Assembly: GCF_037975245.1 (NCBI RefSeq)
Contig: NC_092572.1
Coordinates: 33,763,989-33,827,988, forward strand
DNA: 64,000 nt
Source: Apostichopus japonicus
Lineage: Eukaryota; Echinodermata; Holothuroidea; Aspidochirotida; Stichopodidae
Direction: 5' to 3'
Positions 50,441 to 61,213 of this stretch are shown in pieces (the stretch's first letter is position 1; every line of letters starts with the position of its first letter). The notes under the pieces are model-generated. The model did no database searches, had not been told where the DNA came from, and saw only the letters and a list, made by a program, of their open reading frames with translations. The position numbers were made by a program, and so were the translations under genes.

Positions 50441-51693
50441 AATCTTTTAAAATTTTTGGATACTCCAAAATTTTAACATCATACTGCTTTAACTTATCAT
50501 TATCTCAAGAATGTAGTGTACTGTAAGCACATTCACCAATATTCATTGACTTCAATAAAAGGTCTTCATGTATCTCAAAGGTTAACATCTTGGTTACGAA
50601 TTATTAAAAATGATCATATGGTATATACATTGACACTATCTCCATGAAATTTTTGTGTACCTCTTCAAAATTGATGACATCATATGATGTAATCTAAAAA
50701 AAAATATCATTAAGATATCTTAAAGTTACATGACAAAGCAAAATATGCAGTATCTCTTACAAAATACATTTATGCATTTCATACATCAATAATACATTTA
50801 TATCAAAAGTGAAATCATGCCGTGATTTGGGGAGAGATCAGAGAAAACTTGACTTAGTTATCTTTTAACTGAACAGAACACCTTGACGTTCCATGCAAAA
50901 TTCGTACACAAAAAAAAGAACCTTAAAATATTACAAACTCATTTACAAAGTACCTCCTCTTTAATGAAGGCATAGTTTCAAAACTGCTTTGAAACCTTGT
51001 GAATCATATACATCCACTTCAAGAAAATCAAGAAAATGTGACTCGATAGCATGGTGACCCTAGGTATGCACTCCGAAATGATAGTCTAGTAAAGTACCAA
51101 AGTACTAGATATTCGATACCATAAAAGAGACTCCATAGACTATGACATCAACAAATCTTTCTTCAAATTTACATAATACTTAACATCTTGTCTTTTAAAC
51201 TTCATGAAGAAATTTACTTTTGCATGAATAATTGAGGAAAAGAAAATATATACATAACTTCCTCAAAAGATCTATACTTTCATTTGCTTCGATAACTGTT
51301 GCTGTAAGCAAAAGTTGCACATCTTCAATGCTGTCTCTAAATAGCCTTCAATATATAACATAAATGATGCAATGTAAATATCCTTAAAATATTTCTCAAT
51401 ATATGAAAACCCATGTTGCTAATATTCCGGATATGTTCTAATTGCCGGGTAAACGTTTGAACGAATCCATAAGGAGAAATAAGGTATACTCATTACACAT
51501 TTGTTATAAAAGATGAAACTAGGTCACTTAGTGGCGTTTTTAACAATAAAGCTTACAGTATATTGTTACACCATATAGTAAAATGACTTCCACTTAATAG
51601 GTATGCAGGTAAATGCCATGACGCATTCCATTCATACAATCGTGGGTAAAACACCTGTTCATCTGAACTTAAAGCACTATGCAGTTACACATA
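50441..51693 (-). other. Gypsy 3' non-coding region, 1.25 kb
   Basis: Lies between the pol stop and the polypurine tract, where env sits in errantivirus-like elements. No frame longer than 60 codons is seen on the coding strand and no envelope features were recognised. AT-rich. Confidence 0.7.
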
Positions 51694-54600
51694 CTAACCA
51701 TATAATGTTTGCAACATCCTGCCTGGACTGCCTGTAATGTTCAATCCCTTTTCATGGAGAAAATTCATTATTTCCCCTGTGTTGGAATATTTTCCTACAT
51801 TCCACCAAAAATCATGACTCTTAAAGCCTGTTGGAAAACATGGTGTCTGATAGGTGACCAGAACCTGTAATTCACCCAATTTGTATCTAGCACGTTGGAC
51901 TTTCATGTCTCCTTGTGGAGCATTTGCAAAAACTTTCTTTTGCCTTAATATGCTATCTTTCATGGAAGGATATGGAAGTGCTAATCCTTCATTATGTGCT
52001 CTATTCTCTAAAAAGGATGCAACATTCATTGGCTTAGTGGTCACAAGACACATGATGTGATCTGAAGTTACCCCTGGCAAAATGTTACCAAACTCATCAT
52101 GAAACTCAATATGTGCATCTTGCATGACATTAACATTTTCTGCATTAGAAGTGTTACTACTCAAAACATTTCGCATTCGTGCAACCTTTTCACTTGATGA
52201 ACCCTTTGTTTTCAAGACATTTCGCAATTTCTGAATGTTAGTGATATTCTTAGTTTCAGAAGATGCTCTTACAAAACATGGTTTAAGCCTGTTATAATTG
52301 AATACATCACTAAGAATTTCTCCTTTGAGAGTGGCCAACAAATAATGAGTCCTATCCAAAACTTGATGGATCACTAATGGTCCACACCATTCAGCAGCAA
52401 TTTTGCGAGAGTTCGCAGTCAAGGAAGAAGACGTTGGCTTATACAGATACACTAATTGACCCGTTGAATAAATTGCACCTTTGTCCAGTTTTGCACTTAT
52501 CTTAACATTTTGAGCATCTTGTTGCTTCTTTTGTAAGACTAACATTACCCTTGACAAATGATCAAATCGTTTCTTTAACAATGCAGCATATTCTCCATGA
52601 GATTGTGATAATCCTGCCATTGGATTGAACGATAAATTTGTAAGATTTGGCGGCTTACGTCCAAATGCAAGTTCAAATGGGCTATAGCTACCTAACTGAG
52701 GAGAGGAAAATGTGTTATATGCATAGGCTGATGTTGGGACAAATCGTACCCAATCCGTACCAAACTGATTTAAGTTCACTTTGAGGAAATTTGAAAGAGT
52801 CTGAATGTGTCTTTCAACCTGTAAGCTTCCATGATTGCTTACACTGATGAACTTTTGTTCAATGCCTAAAGCTTTACTTAAGAGCTGCACTAATTTTCCT
52901 GTAAGAGAAGCTGCCGCATCACTTATAATACAAGACGGTGGACCAAAAGTTGTGACTACCCTCTGCAATAATGCTTCACATATCGTTTCAGCATCAAGAG
53001 TCTTAAGAGAAACACATACAACAAATCTAGTGATCTCATCACAAACAACCATCAAATGTTTAAATCCTGTAGCCGTTGTGGGCATAGTCTTGAAATCCAG
53101 ACTAAGTCTGTCAAAAGGACGATAAGAATCAGGAATGCGAGCATGATATTGTCTCAATTTGTCCGGTTTCTTACGGAATTCTTGACAACGGAGACATGCC
53201 TGAATATAATTACTGATGCGTTGAAACATATTGCGCAGATAGAAATGCTGTCTAATGGTCAAATATGTACGCATTACACCCTGATGATTACTTAACAAGT
53301 CATCGTGATATCGAGATATTATCTGTTCTACCATAGTCTCAGGTACGACTAACTGAAGAGTCATCTTAGCATCATTAGTCTCATGCAAAAATATCCTGAA
53401 TAACAAACTATTACATAACAAATAATCCTCTGCTTGAGAACGAACAGTTCTAGCATGCTTAACATTACTTGGAATAATGTCGTGTGCAAGAAAATCATAA
53501 ATTGGTTTGTAGTAAGGACAAGTTTGTTGTTGAATTTGCAACTCTTTTACATCAAATGGCAGATCATAGTTTTTGATCAGCTTTCCTTGAATTGCCTTCA
53601 TGACTTTATTCAATTCCTTTTGTTTTGGAATGTGCCCTGTAACCAAATGATCAATGTTTGTTATGACTGGCTTCGGCTGAACAAATAGTTCTGGAGGTGG
53701 TTCTCTGATTACCTCTTGCACTCTATGTCTACTCTGATCCACTAATCTTGGCTCTGTAGGTTGAGAAACACTTGTAAAATTTGGCACAACTAATATGTCA
53801 GGACTAAATGTATGTCTATTTTCACTCGGCATAGTAATAGTAGGCCTTTGACTATATGTTTCTCTCTTATCAGTAGAAATTACTGGTGTAGTCCTCTTTT
53901 GTGACTCAGATTGTGGTCTCTGTGTAACATGATCACTAGAATGTGTTGCCTTAGGACTGAATGTCCTTTCAACTCTATTTGTTGATTCTTTGGCTGGGGA
54001 ATCCTGCTTGGACTCCTTTGTGACTTTATTCGGAAATAAATCTGGAACTTTGACTCCCATTGACCTTGCCATTGACCTTGTCATGATTGGATTAAATGTC
54101 TCCTTAGGTGGAGTTGAAAAATCCTCATAAGAACTGACCTCTTGAGCAACCTGATCTATTTCAGAGTGAAATTCCTGTGGTGCTCTAGACAAATAATCTG
54201 CCAAAACCAATTCTGAGCCCTTTTTGTAACCAACCTGAAATGTATATTCTGACAATTTGAACAGAAGTTTACGTAAGCGTGAAGTTGCTGGTTCTTGTTT
54301 TGACTTAAACAATTCAACAATGGCTGAGTGATCAACATATGCCTCAAATTCTACATTTTGCAATAAATGTTTGAATGCTGTCACATTAATAAATAGACCC
54401 ATCATTTCTAATTCAGTTACACTATACCTCTGACATGCTGGTGGTAATATCTTAGAGTAATATGCAATAATATTCTCTTTGCCATTAACTCTTTGTGTCA
54501 AGTATGATCCTGTTGCTACTCGTGATGTGTCGCTATATAATACAAAACGACCATATTTCTGTGGCATATGCAATATAGGTGGATTACACAACAACTCTTT

Positions 54601-56631
54601 AATACTTTGAAATGCACACTGATGTTCCTCTGTCCATTTAAATACCTTTCTCTTACGACTCAAATGATGTAATGGTCTCAATAGTGCTTGAATATTTGGG
54701 AAAAACGAAGCCACATAATTAACTGCACCTACAAATCGTCTTACTGACTTAACATTGTGTGGTTTCGGTGTGTTCCTAATCGCTGCACATCTATCATGCA
54801 AAGGTTGGATACAAGCCTCACCTTCTGGGGTTATTGAGAGCAAATGTCCCATATATCGGACTGAATTTTGAAAAATGCTACACTTTTTCGGAGAGATTTT
54901 CAATCCGTTGTCCATTAAAACCTTAAAAATTGCCTTTAGGTGTTGTTTGTGCGATTGTTTGTCTGCACTGTACACAATTATATCGTCATGATGAGCAATA
55001 CAGAACTTATTTGAATTTGGGATCGTTGCCAAAATATCATTAATTTGCGACTGAAAGATCGCTGGAGATAAATTCAATCCCTGTGGTAAGCGTTTATAAT
55101 AATAATGCTTTCCTCCATGAAATGAAGCAATACCTGTATATTGTTGTGCACGAACACTGAGTGGCAGACAGAAGAATGCAGACTTTAAATCAAGAACACC
55201 CAAAATTTTGGCTCCAGAGTACCCTATGGTACGGATAGTCTCATTCAGCAATGGAAATGGGTGATTGAGACGTTTTATTCTACTGTTCAAGTAGCGAAAA
55301 TCTGTGACAACCCTTTTGTCTTTTGTTCCCTTCTTTGGAATGAGGAAAACCGGTGAAGTATAAGACTGATGTCCTACTGCTAAGATGCCTAATCGCACTA
55401 ATTTGTCAAGCTCACTGGCGACAATGACTTTGTCCTCATCTGAAAGTCTATAGGGACGTATGTAAAATGGCTCATCATTAGTAAGCGTAATATCAGCCTC
55501 ATAATTTGGACAGTGAGATAATTCACCATAAAGAGAAAATGCATCTCTATGTGAGTCTAGAAATTCATAAATGCTTTCTGTTTCTGAAGCATTTAGAATA
55601 CTTTGTTCCAAATTAATGTTATCTCTCATGATTTCCTGTTCGGATTTGGAAACCAGGGGATCATCGACTGTCAAATGTGGATATCGATGTAAATTATATC
55701 GTGTAATTTCATCACGATTCTCTTTGGAGTCAGAATTGGTTCGAAAAAGAGACGGTTTTTCGATGTCTCTCATGACATTGAGAAAATCTAGAGAATCAGT
55801 AGGTATGTCTTCTGTGACCGTAATGATATCTGCTAAATCTAAATGAGCCACTGTGCGAGAAGGATGCAGACAAAATTTCTGATTACCCATGTTCCTTAGT
55901 AGAATCTTTGTTCTACCTTTATGCATTTTCACTAGCATTCGTGAAGGACACATACGAGATATCAGAGGGAACGGTTTAATAACCACATCTGCATTTCGTG
56001 CATATAGTGGAAGACGTCCCTGTACAGTAATGTATCTTTGCTGACCTGGGTAAATAACAAATCTCTGCACTGGCCTAAGGAAAACTTTGGCTTGTTTAAT
56101 TCTAAAACAGTTTGTGGTAAAGTCCAAAGAACCATTCAATTCCTTCAGAGTTTGACTACCTAATATTAAGTCAATACCTGTCAGGTTTGCAGCAATTAAA
56201 GCAGAAAGCTGAAATTCATGACCTTGAATTTTGACCTGAAATGTTATCGTGCTATACGCATGAATAAACTGACCATTACCCAACTTTAGGTTTACTACAT
56301 CAACTGAGACTGGTTGTATAGAGGATAAATACTTTGAATTTTGCACTGTAGAAGAAGAAATGATAGAGCGTGTCGCTCCACTATCAAACAACAATGAAAT
56401 TCCTTTACCATCATGTAAAGTACCTCTTACAAAATTACGTGTGTCCAGTTGAATATCCACATTACGGTCGTTCCCTGTATATTTAGAACTAGGAATATTA
56501 CTATTCTTCCAAATATTATTTGCTTTACGTTTCGATCTTCCTTTACTTGGTACTTTGTCTGGAGTCACTGTATGATGAGTGCAATCATAAGTGCTCCCTA
56601 ATGAAAATTCTGTGTTGGTACTTTCTTTACA
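51694..56631 (-). CDS. pol: Pol polyprotein: protease, RT, RNase H, integrase, C-terminal extension
   Basis: The frame is open from 56,631. There is no ATG near the front; residue numbers here count from a GTG at 56,568 (1,624 residues). Protease: FDSGATRS, catalytic D62. RT about 405-580: LGVLDLKSAFF (D460), LPQGLNLSPAIFQ, and HHDD at 526-529, where Tyr or Phe usually precedes xDD. RNase H about 645-795: D680, E719 or E721, D746, D791. A low-complexity linker spans 800-1010. Integrase: zinc ligands H1088, H1095, C1125, C1128 and catalytic D1158, D1217, E1252 with the usual spacing, then a GPY/F-like module (CGPLVIHQVL) at 1395-1430. No chromodomain is visible. About 185 residues follow that I do not recognise. 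No internal stop or frameshift is visible. Confidence 0.95.
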   Translation of the reverse strand, partial: CKESTNTEFSLGSTYDCTHHTVTPDKVPSKGRSKRKANNIWKNSNIPSSKYTGNDRNVDIQLDTRNFVRGTLHDGKGISLLFDSGATRSIISSSTVQNSKYLSSIQPVSVDVVNLKLGNGQFIHAYSTITFQVKIQGHEFQLSALIAANLTGIDLILGSQTLKELNGSLDFTTNCFRIKQAKVFLRPVQRFVIYPGQQRYITVQGRLPLYARNADVVIKPFPLISRMCPSRMLVKMHKGRTKILLRNMGNQKFCLHPSRTVAHLDLADIITVTEDIPTDSLDFLNVMRDIEKPSLFRTNSDSKENRDEITRYNLHRYPHLTVDDPLVSKSEQEIMRDNINLEQSILNASETESIYEFLDSHRDAFSLYGELSHCPNYEADITLTNDEPFYIRPYRLSDEDKVIVASELDKLVRLGILAVGHQSYTSPVFLIPKKGTKDKRVVTDFRYLNSRIKRLNHPFPLLNETIRTIGYSGAKILGVLDLKSAFFCLPLSVRAQQYTGIASFHGGKHYYYKRLPQGLNLSPAIFQSQINDILATIPNSNKFCIAHHDDIIVYSADKQSHKQHLKAIFKVLMDNGLKISPKKCSIFQNSVRYMGHLLSITPEGEACIQPLHDRCAAIRNTPKPHNVKSVRRFVGAVNYVASFFPNIQALLRPLHHLSRKRKVFKWTEEHQCAFQSIKELLCNPPILHMPQKYGRFVLYSDTSRVATGSYLTQRVNGKENIIAYYSKILPPACQRYSVTELEMMGLFINVTAFKHLLQNVEFEAYVDHSAIVELFKSKQEPATSRLRKLLFKLSEYTFQVGYKKGSELVLADYLSRAPQEFHSEIDQVAQEVSSYEDFSTPPKETFNPIMTRSMARSMGVKVPDLFPNKVTKESKQDSPAKESTNRVERTFSPKATHSSDHVTQRPQSESQKRTTPVISTDKRETYSQRPTITMPSENRHTFSPDILVVPNFTSVSQPTEPRLVDQSRHRVQEVIREPPPELFVQPKPVITNIDHLVTGHIPKQKELNKVMKAIQGKLIKNYDLPFDVKELQIQQQTCPYYKPIYDFLAHDIIPSNVKHARTVRSQAEDYLLCNSLLFRIFLHETNDAKMTLQLVVPETMVEQIISRYHDDLLSNHQGVMRTYLTIRQHFYLRNMFQRISNYIQACLRCQEFRKKPDKLRQYHARIPDSYRPFDRLSLDFKTMPTTATGFKHLMVVCDEITRFVVCVSLKTLDAETICEALLQRVVTTFGPPSCIISDAAASLTGKLVQLLSKALGIEQKFISVSNHGSLQVERHIQTLSNFLKVNLNQFGTDWVRFVPTSAYAYNTFSSPQLGSYSPFELAFGRKPPNLTNLSFNPMAGLSQSHGEYAALLKKRFDHLSRVMLVLQKKQQDAQNVKISAKLDKGAIYSTGQLVYLYKPTSSSLTANSRKIAAEWCGPLVIHQVLDRTHYLLATLKGEILSDVFNYNRLKPCFVRASSETKNITNIQKLRNVLKTKGSSSEKVARMRNVLSSNTSNAENVNVMQDAHIEFHDEFGNILPGVTSDHIMCLVTTKPMNVASFLENRAHNEGLALPYPSMKDSILRQKKVFANAPQGDMKVQRARYKLGELQVLVTYQTPCFPTGFKSHDFWWNVGKYSNTGEIMNFLHEKGLNITGSPGRMLQTLYG

Positions 56632-57554
56632 TTAGCCTCCATTTCATGGCTTAGGCGAATTTGGCAATATTGTGCAAAATGACCTCGATTTTGGCAGTAG
56701 TAACATGTAATTGAAGGATTAAAATACGGTAACCTTCTCCTGTTATTATTCTGACCTGTCCTAGGACCACGAGAATCACGAGAACTATATCTTTGCCTCA
56801 TATCTTTTGGAATGTCTTGCGATTCTGACCTACGTGACTGATCAAACTTGGTTTCTAACTCCTGAATTTTAATACACAACTCGTGTATCTCAGAAGATGC
56901 AGAAATAGTAGGAGTCTGAACAGAAGACGCTTTGTCGTGCATTGCCATAAATGGTTCGGAAGAAACTGGGGGTTGACTTTGGATTTGCAAATCAAAATAG
57001 CATTGTACTTTCATGACCAAATCTGCAATTGTTGCTTCTGGTGATGCAGACATCAACACTGCTGAGCGACATTGCAAAGGCAGGGTCGAGATGAATTTAT
57101 CTCTAATTTGGTCATCGCCATAACGTAATTGTGCTGCAGCTTTGGAAATTTTGGCCAAATGAGCTTGAGCTGTATCACCTGGTTTATAGCTCAATGCGTG
57201 AAATGCCTGTGATTTTGCATAGGAAGAGGTGCCTGGACTGAAACGAGCAAGGAATTGCTTGCGCAGATCAGCAATAGTTGAAAAATTTTTGTTTTCAATC
57301 CAGAGTCTGGCTTGGCCTTTAAGTGTTCGCTTAAATATGCGACATATTTCATTAAATTCTTCCGCTACAGCCTCAGGGGTGGTTTGGGACGGCAATTTTT
57401 GCACCTCTAAATAATCTTCAAATCCCAAATAATGAGCTTCGGCTAAATCTGCATCAATTACATCGCCCTGAAATTGTGATGGCAAAAAATCAGTGGGCCT
57501 ATGTTTCTGCATAACATTAACAGAGGTAGAAGTTTCCTGTTCACTGACGGACAT
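56598..57554 (-). CDS. gag: Gag structural polyprotein of the Gypsy element
   Basis: 318 residues from ATG at 57,554. The middle (about 80-190) has the retrotransposon capsid pattern, with FKRTLKGQARLWIENK and a FLARFSPG segment. A basic stretch follows, then a single CCHC zinc knuckle, CYYCQNRGHFAQYC, with ligands at 284, 287, 292 and 297, as expected for nucleic-acid binding in the particle. The frame is intact with no internal stop. It ends 34 nt inside the open pol frame, which lies in the -1 frame, so Pol is probably made as a Gag-Pol fusion by ribosomal frameshifting. Confidence 0.93.
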   Translation of the reverse strand: MSVSEQETSTSVNVMQKHRPTDFLPSQFQGDVIDADLAEAHYLGFEDYLEVQKLPSQTTPEAVAEEFNEICRIFKRTLKGQARLWIENKNFSTIADLRKQFLARFSPGTSSYAKSQAFHALSYKPGDTAQAHLAKISKAAAQLRYGDDQIRDKFISTLPLQCRSAVLMSASPEATIADLVMKVQCYFDLQIQSQPPVSSEPFMAMHDKASSVQTPTISASSEIHELCIKIQELETKFDQSRRSESQDIPKDMRQRYSSRDSRGPRTGQNNNRRRLPYFNPSITCYYCQNRGHFAQYCQIRLSHEMEANVKKVPTQNFH

Positions 57555-58208
57555 TATGCCGCATACAATTAGGCTAGTTACGAGTATACAACATGAGCAT
57601 ATACTTAATTGAACACACTATCGACCGCAATTAAATACAAATAACAAATATGCAATACATGGACACGATTAAAATAACTTATCGTTACACTCTGATCTCA
57701 AATAGGGGTTTGGGATACAAACTGGCATGATTTCACTCACCCTTAAGTTTAACTAAGAACTGGTACTGGAACTGCAAACGATGATTGAAGTCCCTCGGTT
57801 AGTAGTAGTAGTAGCGGCAGGTAGTAGCAGTAGCAGGTGGGCCTACATCTCGTATGCTGCAGATTCGTTCGCCGTTAACATCGGGTAGAGTCTAGGCTTA
57901 GATCGCGAAAATGTTCAGTTCTGATGTTTAGAGCTGTAGTATGACTAACTACGTACTAGTTGCGCGAATGTTCAAACGCGAACTGCATGCTGGGTTGATT
58001 AACGTTCGTGTACAGATCAGTGGTTCCGGTGTACAGGCTTAGGCTAGTATAGGCTGACTTCCATCGCAGAGTGTTTCCGTTAGGCTAGGTCGTGAACATG
58101 CGCTGTGTTCCTCGTTAGGTCTTCTGGCCAAAAAAATCCTCCTGTTCGTTGTTGATCGTAACGAACGAAAGTGTGAACAGTTCCGTTACCGTTTTGTTCC
58201 TGAAGAAT
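57555..58208 (-). other. Gypsy 5' leader, non-coding
   Basis: About 650 bp between the primer binding site and the gag start, with a GTA/GCA trinucleotide-rich patch at 57,799-57,838. Presumed packaging and translation leader (inference). Confidence 0.6.
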
Positions 58209-58225
58209 GCCCCGCTCCTCCACCA
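58209..58225 (-). other. primer binding site candidate
   Basis: TGGTGGAGGAGCGGGGC follows the 5' LTR directly. Its first bases pair with a tRNA CCA end; the cognate tRNA would have acceptor sequence GGAGGAG, which I could not assign to a specific tRNA. Confidence 0.6.
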
Positions 58226-58990
58226 TGTAATATTGTGACGAGCCCGGCTCCTCCGATAGTAAAACTATATCGGGACTCGCGATAGAAAGGTACTGGGATA
58301 TCTTGATGCCGTATTTATGCTTCTTCAGGAGATGTCTCGAACGGAAGAAAACAATGACTTCACACAAAAAACAATTTGACGAGATAGGATTTGATTTGAT
58401 GATTCGGTATAATTTCTTCTCTGTCGATTCTCTTTACAAATAAAACTAAATTACAATGATTTGACTTGACTTGACTCCGTCAATTAAACAATTAGAAAGA
58501 GTGATGAAATGGTGACGAAGCAACGAACTGATCACGGAGCGCTGACGGAGTGATAAATTTTCTGATCAAGTGATAAACTTTGCTGACGGAGTGATAAATT
58601 TCTGACCTCCTTTTTCTTTTATACCTTACTTCCATAAAATCTCACTGCGCACAATCAGAAGGCAGCCAATGAACTGACCATCCTGTATTAACTTAACGAT
58701 ATAAAAATAAGTGCACTGGCACTGATCTGCCCTGATTGGTTGGGAGTTTGGAAGTCCATCCCCTTTCTATGGAAACTTCCATACCACGTGAGAGAACCTT
58801 CTCGAATGTTCCACAGACATAATGGAATCTATTTTGGGAAAAGGCCCTGTACCAAGATTCAATAAGATAGTTAAAAACTTCTCGTGGGAAAACTGAATCC
58901 ATGACCTAGATAAATACATAAGAGGCCTGTAAGGTATCTCGATGGAGCTTTTCGGTAACATCAAAGAGATGGTATCACTATTTCATAACA
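58226..58990 (-). repeat. 5' LTR
   Basis: Starts TGTTATGAAA and ends ATTACA on the minus strand; it is offset by exactly 8,558 bp from the 3' LTR with no indel seen. The small open frames inside are duplicated in both LTRs and are not genes. TTTTTATATCG, at the place matching 50,141-50,151 in the other LTR, may be the TATA element. Confidence 0.97.
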
Positions 58991-59320
58991 ATACGTGTAG
59001 GAGCCGAATTTGCTTGGGGGGGGGGGGGGGGTTGTAACGACTTGCCCGAAAAATATAATCAATTTTTTCAATATGTTATTGTACATATCATATAGGCATA
59101 CATCGGTTCTTACATCGCATGCCAATTACATACAATCATTTGCTGTGTTATATCCTTCATATTAGGTATAATTTTGGGGGAATTCGTTACAATAACAATG
59201 ATAATAATAATAATAATATAAGTTTAACCATTGAAAAACACATTGCAATTTATTTTTCTTTCAGTGGGTGCCAGAACAATTTCTCAGCGTGTTGCCCGAA
59301 TTTTCACAAGCATCAAGCAG
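58991..59320. mobile_element. CATAGGCGTAGGAG-family copy split by the Gypsy insertion
   Basis: Sequence right of the LTR reads GTGTAGGAGCCGAATTTG and then follows the 377-bp family through TTGTAACGACTTGCCCGAAAAA and on to TTGCCCGAATTTTCAC. The missing first bases (CATAC) lie left of the LTR at 49,663-49,667. The other terminal end is absent, replaced by LINE sequence. Confidence 0.85.
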
Positions 59321-59324
59321 TAAG

Positions 59325-59680
59325 GTATATAATCCAGATTCTCTTTATTCTATACTACACTGGCTGCCAGTCAAGTATGGAATCCTTATTTAGATACCTG
59401 TATTGGTCCACAGTTGTTTGTCCGGGAACGCCCCGCGTGTACCTGAGTAAATGCACTGTTCGCTATGCCCATACCCGATTTATCGCCTTAACTTGGTGAA
59501 CTTGCTTTGTATCCCTAGATGTAAAACTGAAATGAGTAGGCGCTTTGAATATTGCTGCCCCTTATATACTCGCTATTCCCTTATATAGACACTCGTGGTA
59601 TCACAGATCTAGCTAATTTGAAATCTAGCCTAAAAGACTGTCTATTTAACTTAGCTTTTGTTGATTACTTGCGCAGTTGA
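59325..59680 (+). pseudogene. LINE (CR1/Jockey-like) 3' fragment, decayed
   Basis: Around 59,355 (+) the translation LHWLPVKYGIL matches, from family knowledge, the conserved C-terminal region of many CR1/Jockey-type non-LTR reverse transcriptases. Stops and frame changes follow. Later pieces (around 59,540-59,660) also resemble the family's end, then a T-run. Dead 5'-truncated copy. Confidence 0.65.
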
Positions 59681-59689
59681 GTATTTTTT

Positions 59690-61213
59690 TTTTACTGGCG
59701 GTTTATAAGTGGTCTTCTATAATATACTATACTACAGGGCCGGCTAAACGGACTTTTTACGACTGTTGTATGTGCCATGATGAACATTTGCCCCGAAATT
59801 AAATGAACATAAACAGGAACGGTGCAACATGATTGACAACATTCTACGGTTTCATATTTAATGTACATCGAGACGATGAAGTTAAAACGGGACATGTTCA
59901 GTGCATTCCTTCAGGTGAACACATTTAAGATATTTGATTTCTACTACAGCTAAGTTTTGTTTCAGAATAATAATAGGATGTATAGTGGTATGCTGGGAAC
60001 GTTAACCAACGTCGGTTATGTTAATTATGTTGTTAATGTTTCAAAGTCATACACGCTACTATAGTGTTCTACTAAATATTGAAATGATATTCTCGGTTGT
60101 TAATTATCATACCGATGCTTGTGAATTACTTACAGACTTTATCTCAAACATTTATTTTAAAGATATGTATTTCTGTTCACTTCCAGAATTGTGTAAGTTT
60201 GTTTTTACGTTTGGAATAAACTTGATACAAAAGTTAACGTGAGTTGTTCCTCTATTATTTGTCGCCCTCAACCCTCCACCCAATCCTAGACAATAATGAT
60301 AAGTAATGAATGAGGCTGTAAAGTCCAGGTGTGGCAATATAATTTATCCTTAACAATTGAAGATAATTATCAAGATACAATAAACAATTAGCCGATGATA
60401 AGTTATGAATATTAAAATCAGATTTTAGTTACTGACTACACCGTAGTTGGATCAAATCCACTCCACCCCCCCCCCCCCTTCGGATCCTGACAACTTCAAA
60501 ATCGTCTAATGTATGTATGTCTGTTCAAAACACGCTGGAAATAATACGAATATTTGTCTAATATTCATATTTTATCGGGTGATTGCATACGTTTGGTTAC
60601 CATGGTATCCGTACAACAGAACAACGAAGCGGGTTAGTAGAGCTACTGTACATATATTACTATACAGAGTTTCTTCCTATTTTCTAATTTATTCTCATTT
60701 TACACGAATACAATAATCACCACCATCCCCTACCCCAAACAAGAGAGTATTAGATCAGAACACTTGCAATGTCATTAATGAAAATAGCTTCTCTTCCCTT
60801 CATATATACAAATGACCAAGATCATGACAAGCATTACCATTCAGAAGAATATACCAGAGTTTATTAGTTTCAAATAAAAACAGACCCGTCCTTTCATTAT
60901 ATCTAAGCCTGATTGGACCCACACACTTATGCCAGACACGTATACACTAATATGGATCAATTATAATCTAAGCAAGTGATCCTTCAAATGCCCTGAAGAA
61001 TTTTAAGCTACAAAGTTAATTCATTAGCAAGATTTAATTCCAAAGGAAGTATACCATAATGGATTTCTCTAGTCTCTATACTTTGTGCTGTTTTTGCTAC
61101 AATCTGCCGTAAGCAAAATTGGTCATAAAATGAAAGATAAGGACCTTGAAAACATAACGTAATACTTTATTTCACCAAACATCTAATATTCTTATATAGA
61201 AAGACCTTGTTAC
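59690..61213. other. intron-like sequence, old paralogue of 39.9-40.4 kb
   Basis: About 60,352-60,985 matches 39,917-40,440 in order but is diverged. No gene or complete transposon was seen. Contains a C-run at 60,466-60,478. Confidence 0.5.

Larger units (their letters stand above)
49668..58990 (-). mobile_element. full-length Ty3/Gypsy LTR retrotransposon, 9,323 bp
   Basis: Two 765-bp LTRs with TG...CA ends, a 4-bp target duplication ATAC (49,664-49,667 and 58,991-58,994), a primer-binding-site candidate, gag, pol and a polypurine tract, all on the minus strand. The domain order protease, RT, RNase H, integrase places it in Ty3/Gypsy. The LTRs look identical over their whole length and both frames are intact, so insertion was very recent and the element may be autonomous. 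Confidence 0.97.

Noticed and set aside
52835-53295. Plus-strand frames inside pol
   Set aside because: Shadows of the minus-strand pol gene.
60169-60200. A 6-nt plus-strand microexon between TTCTGTTCACTTCCAG and GTAAGT
   Set aside because: Adjacent acceptor and donor by chance are expected in 64 kb, and no flanking exons were found.
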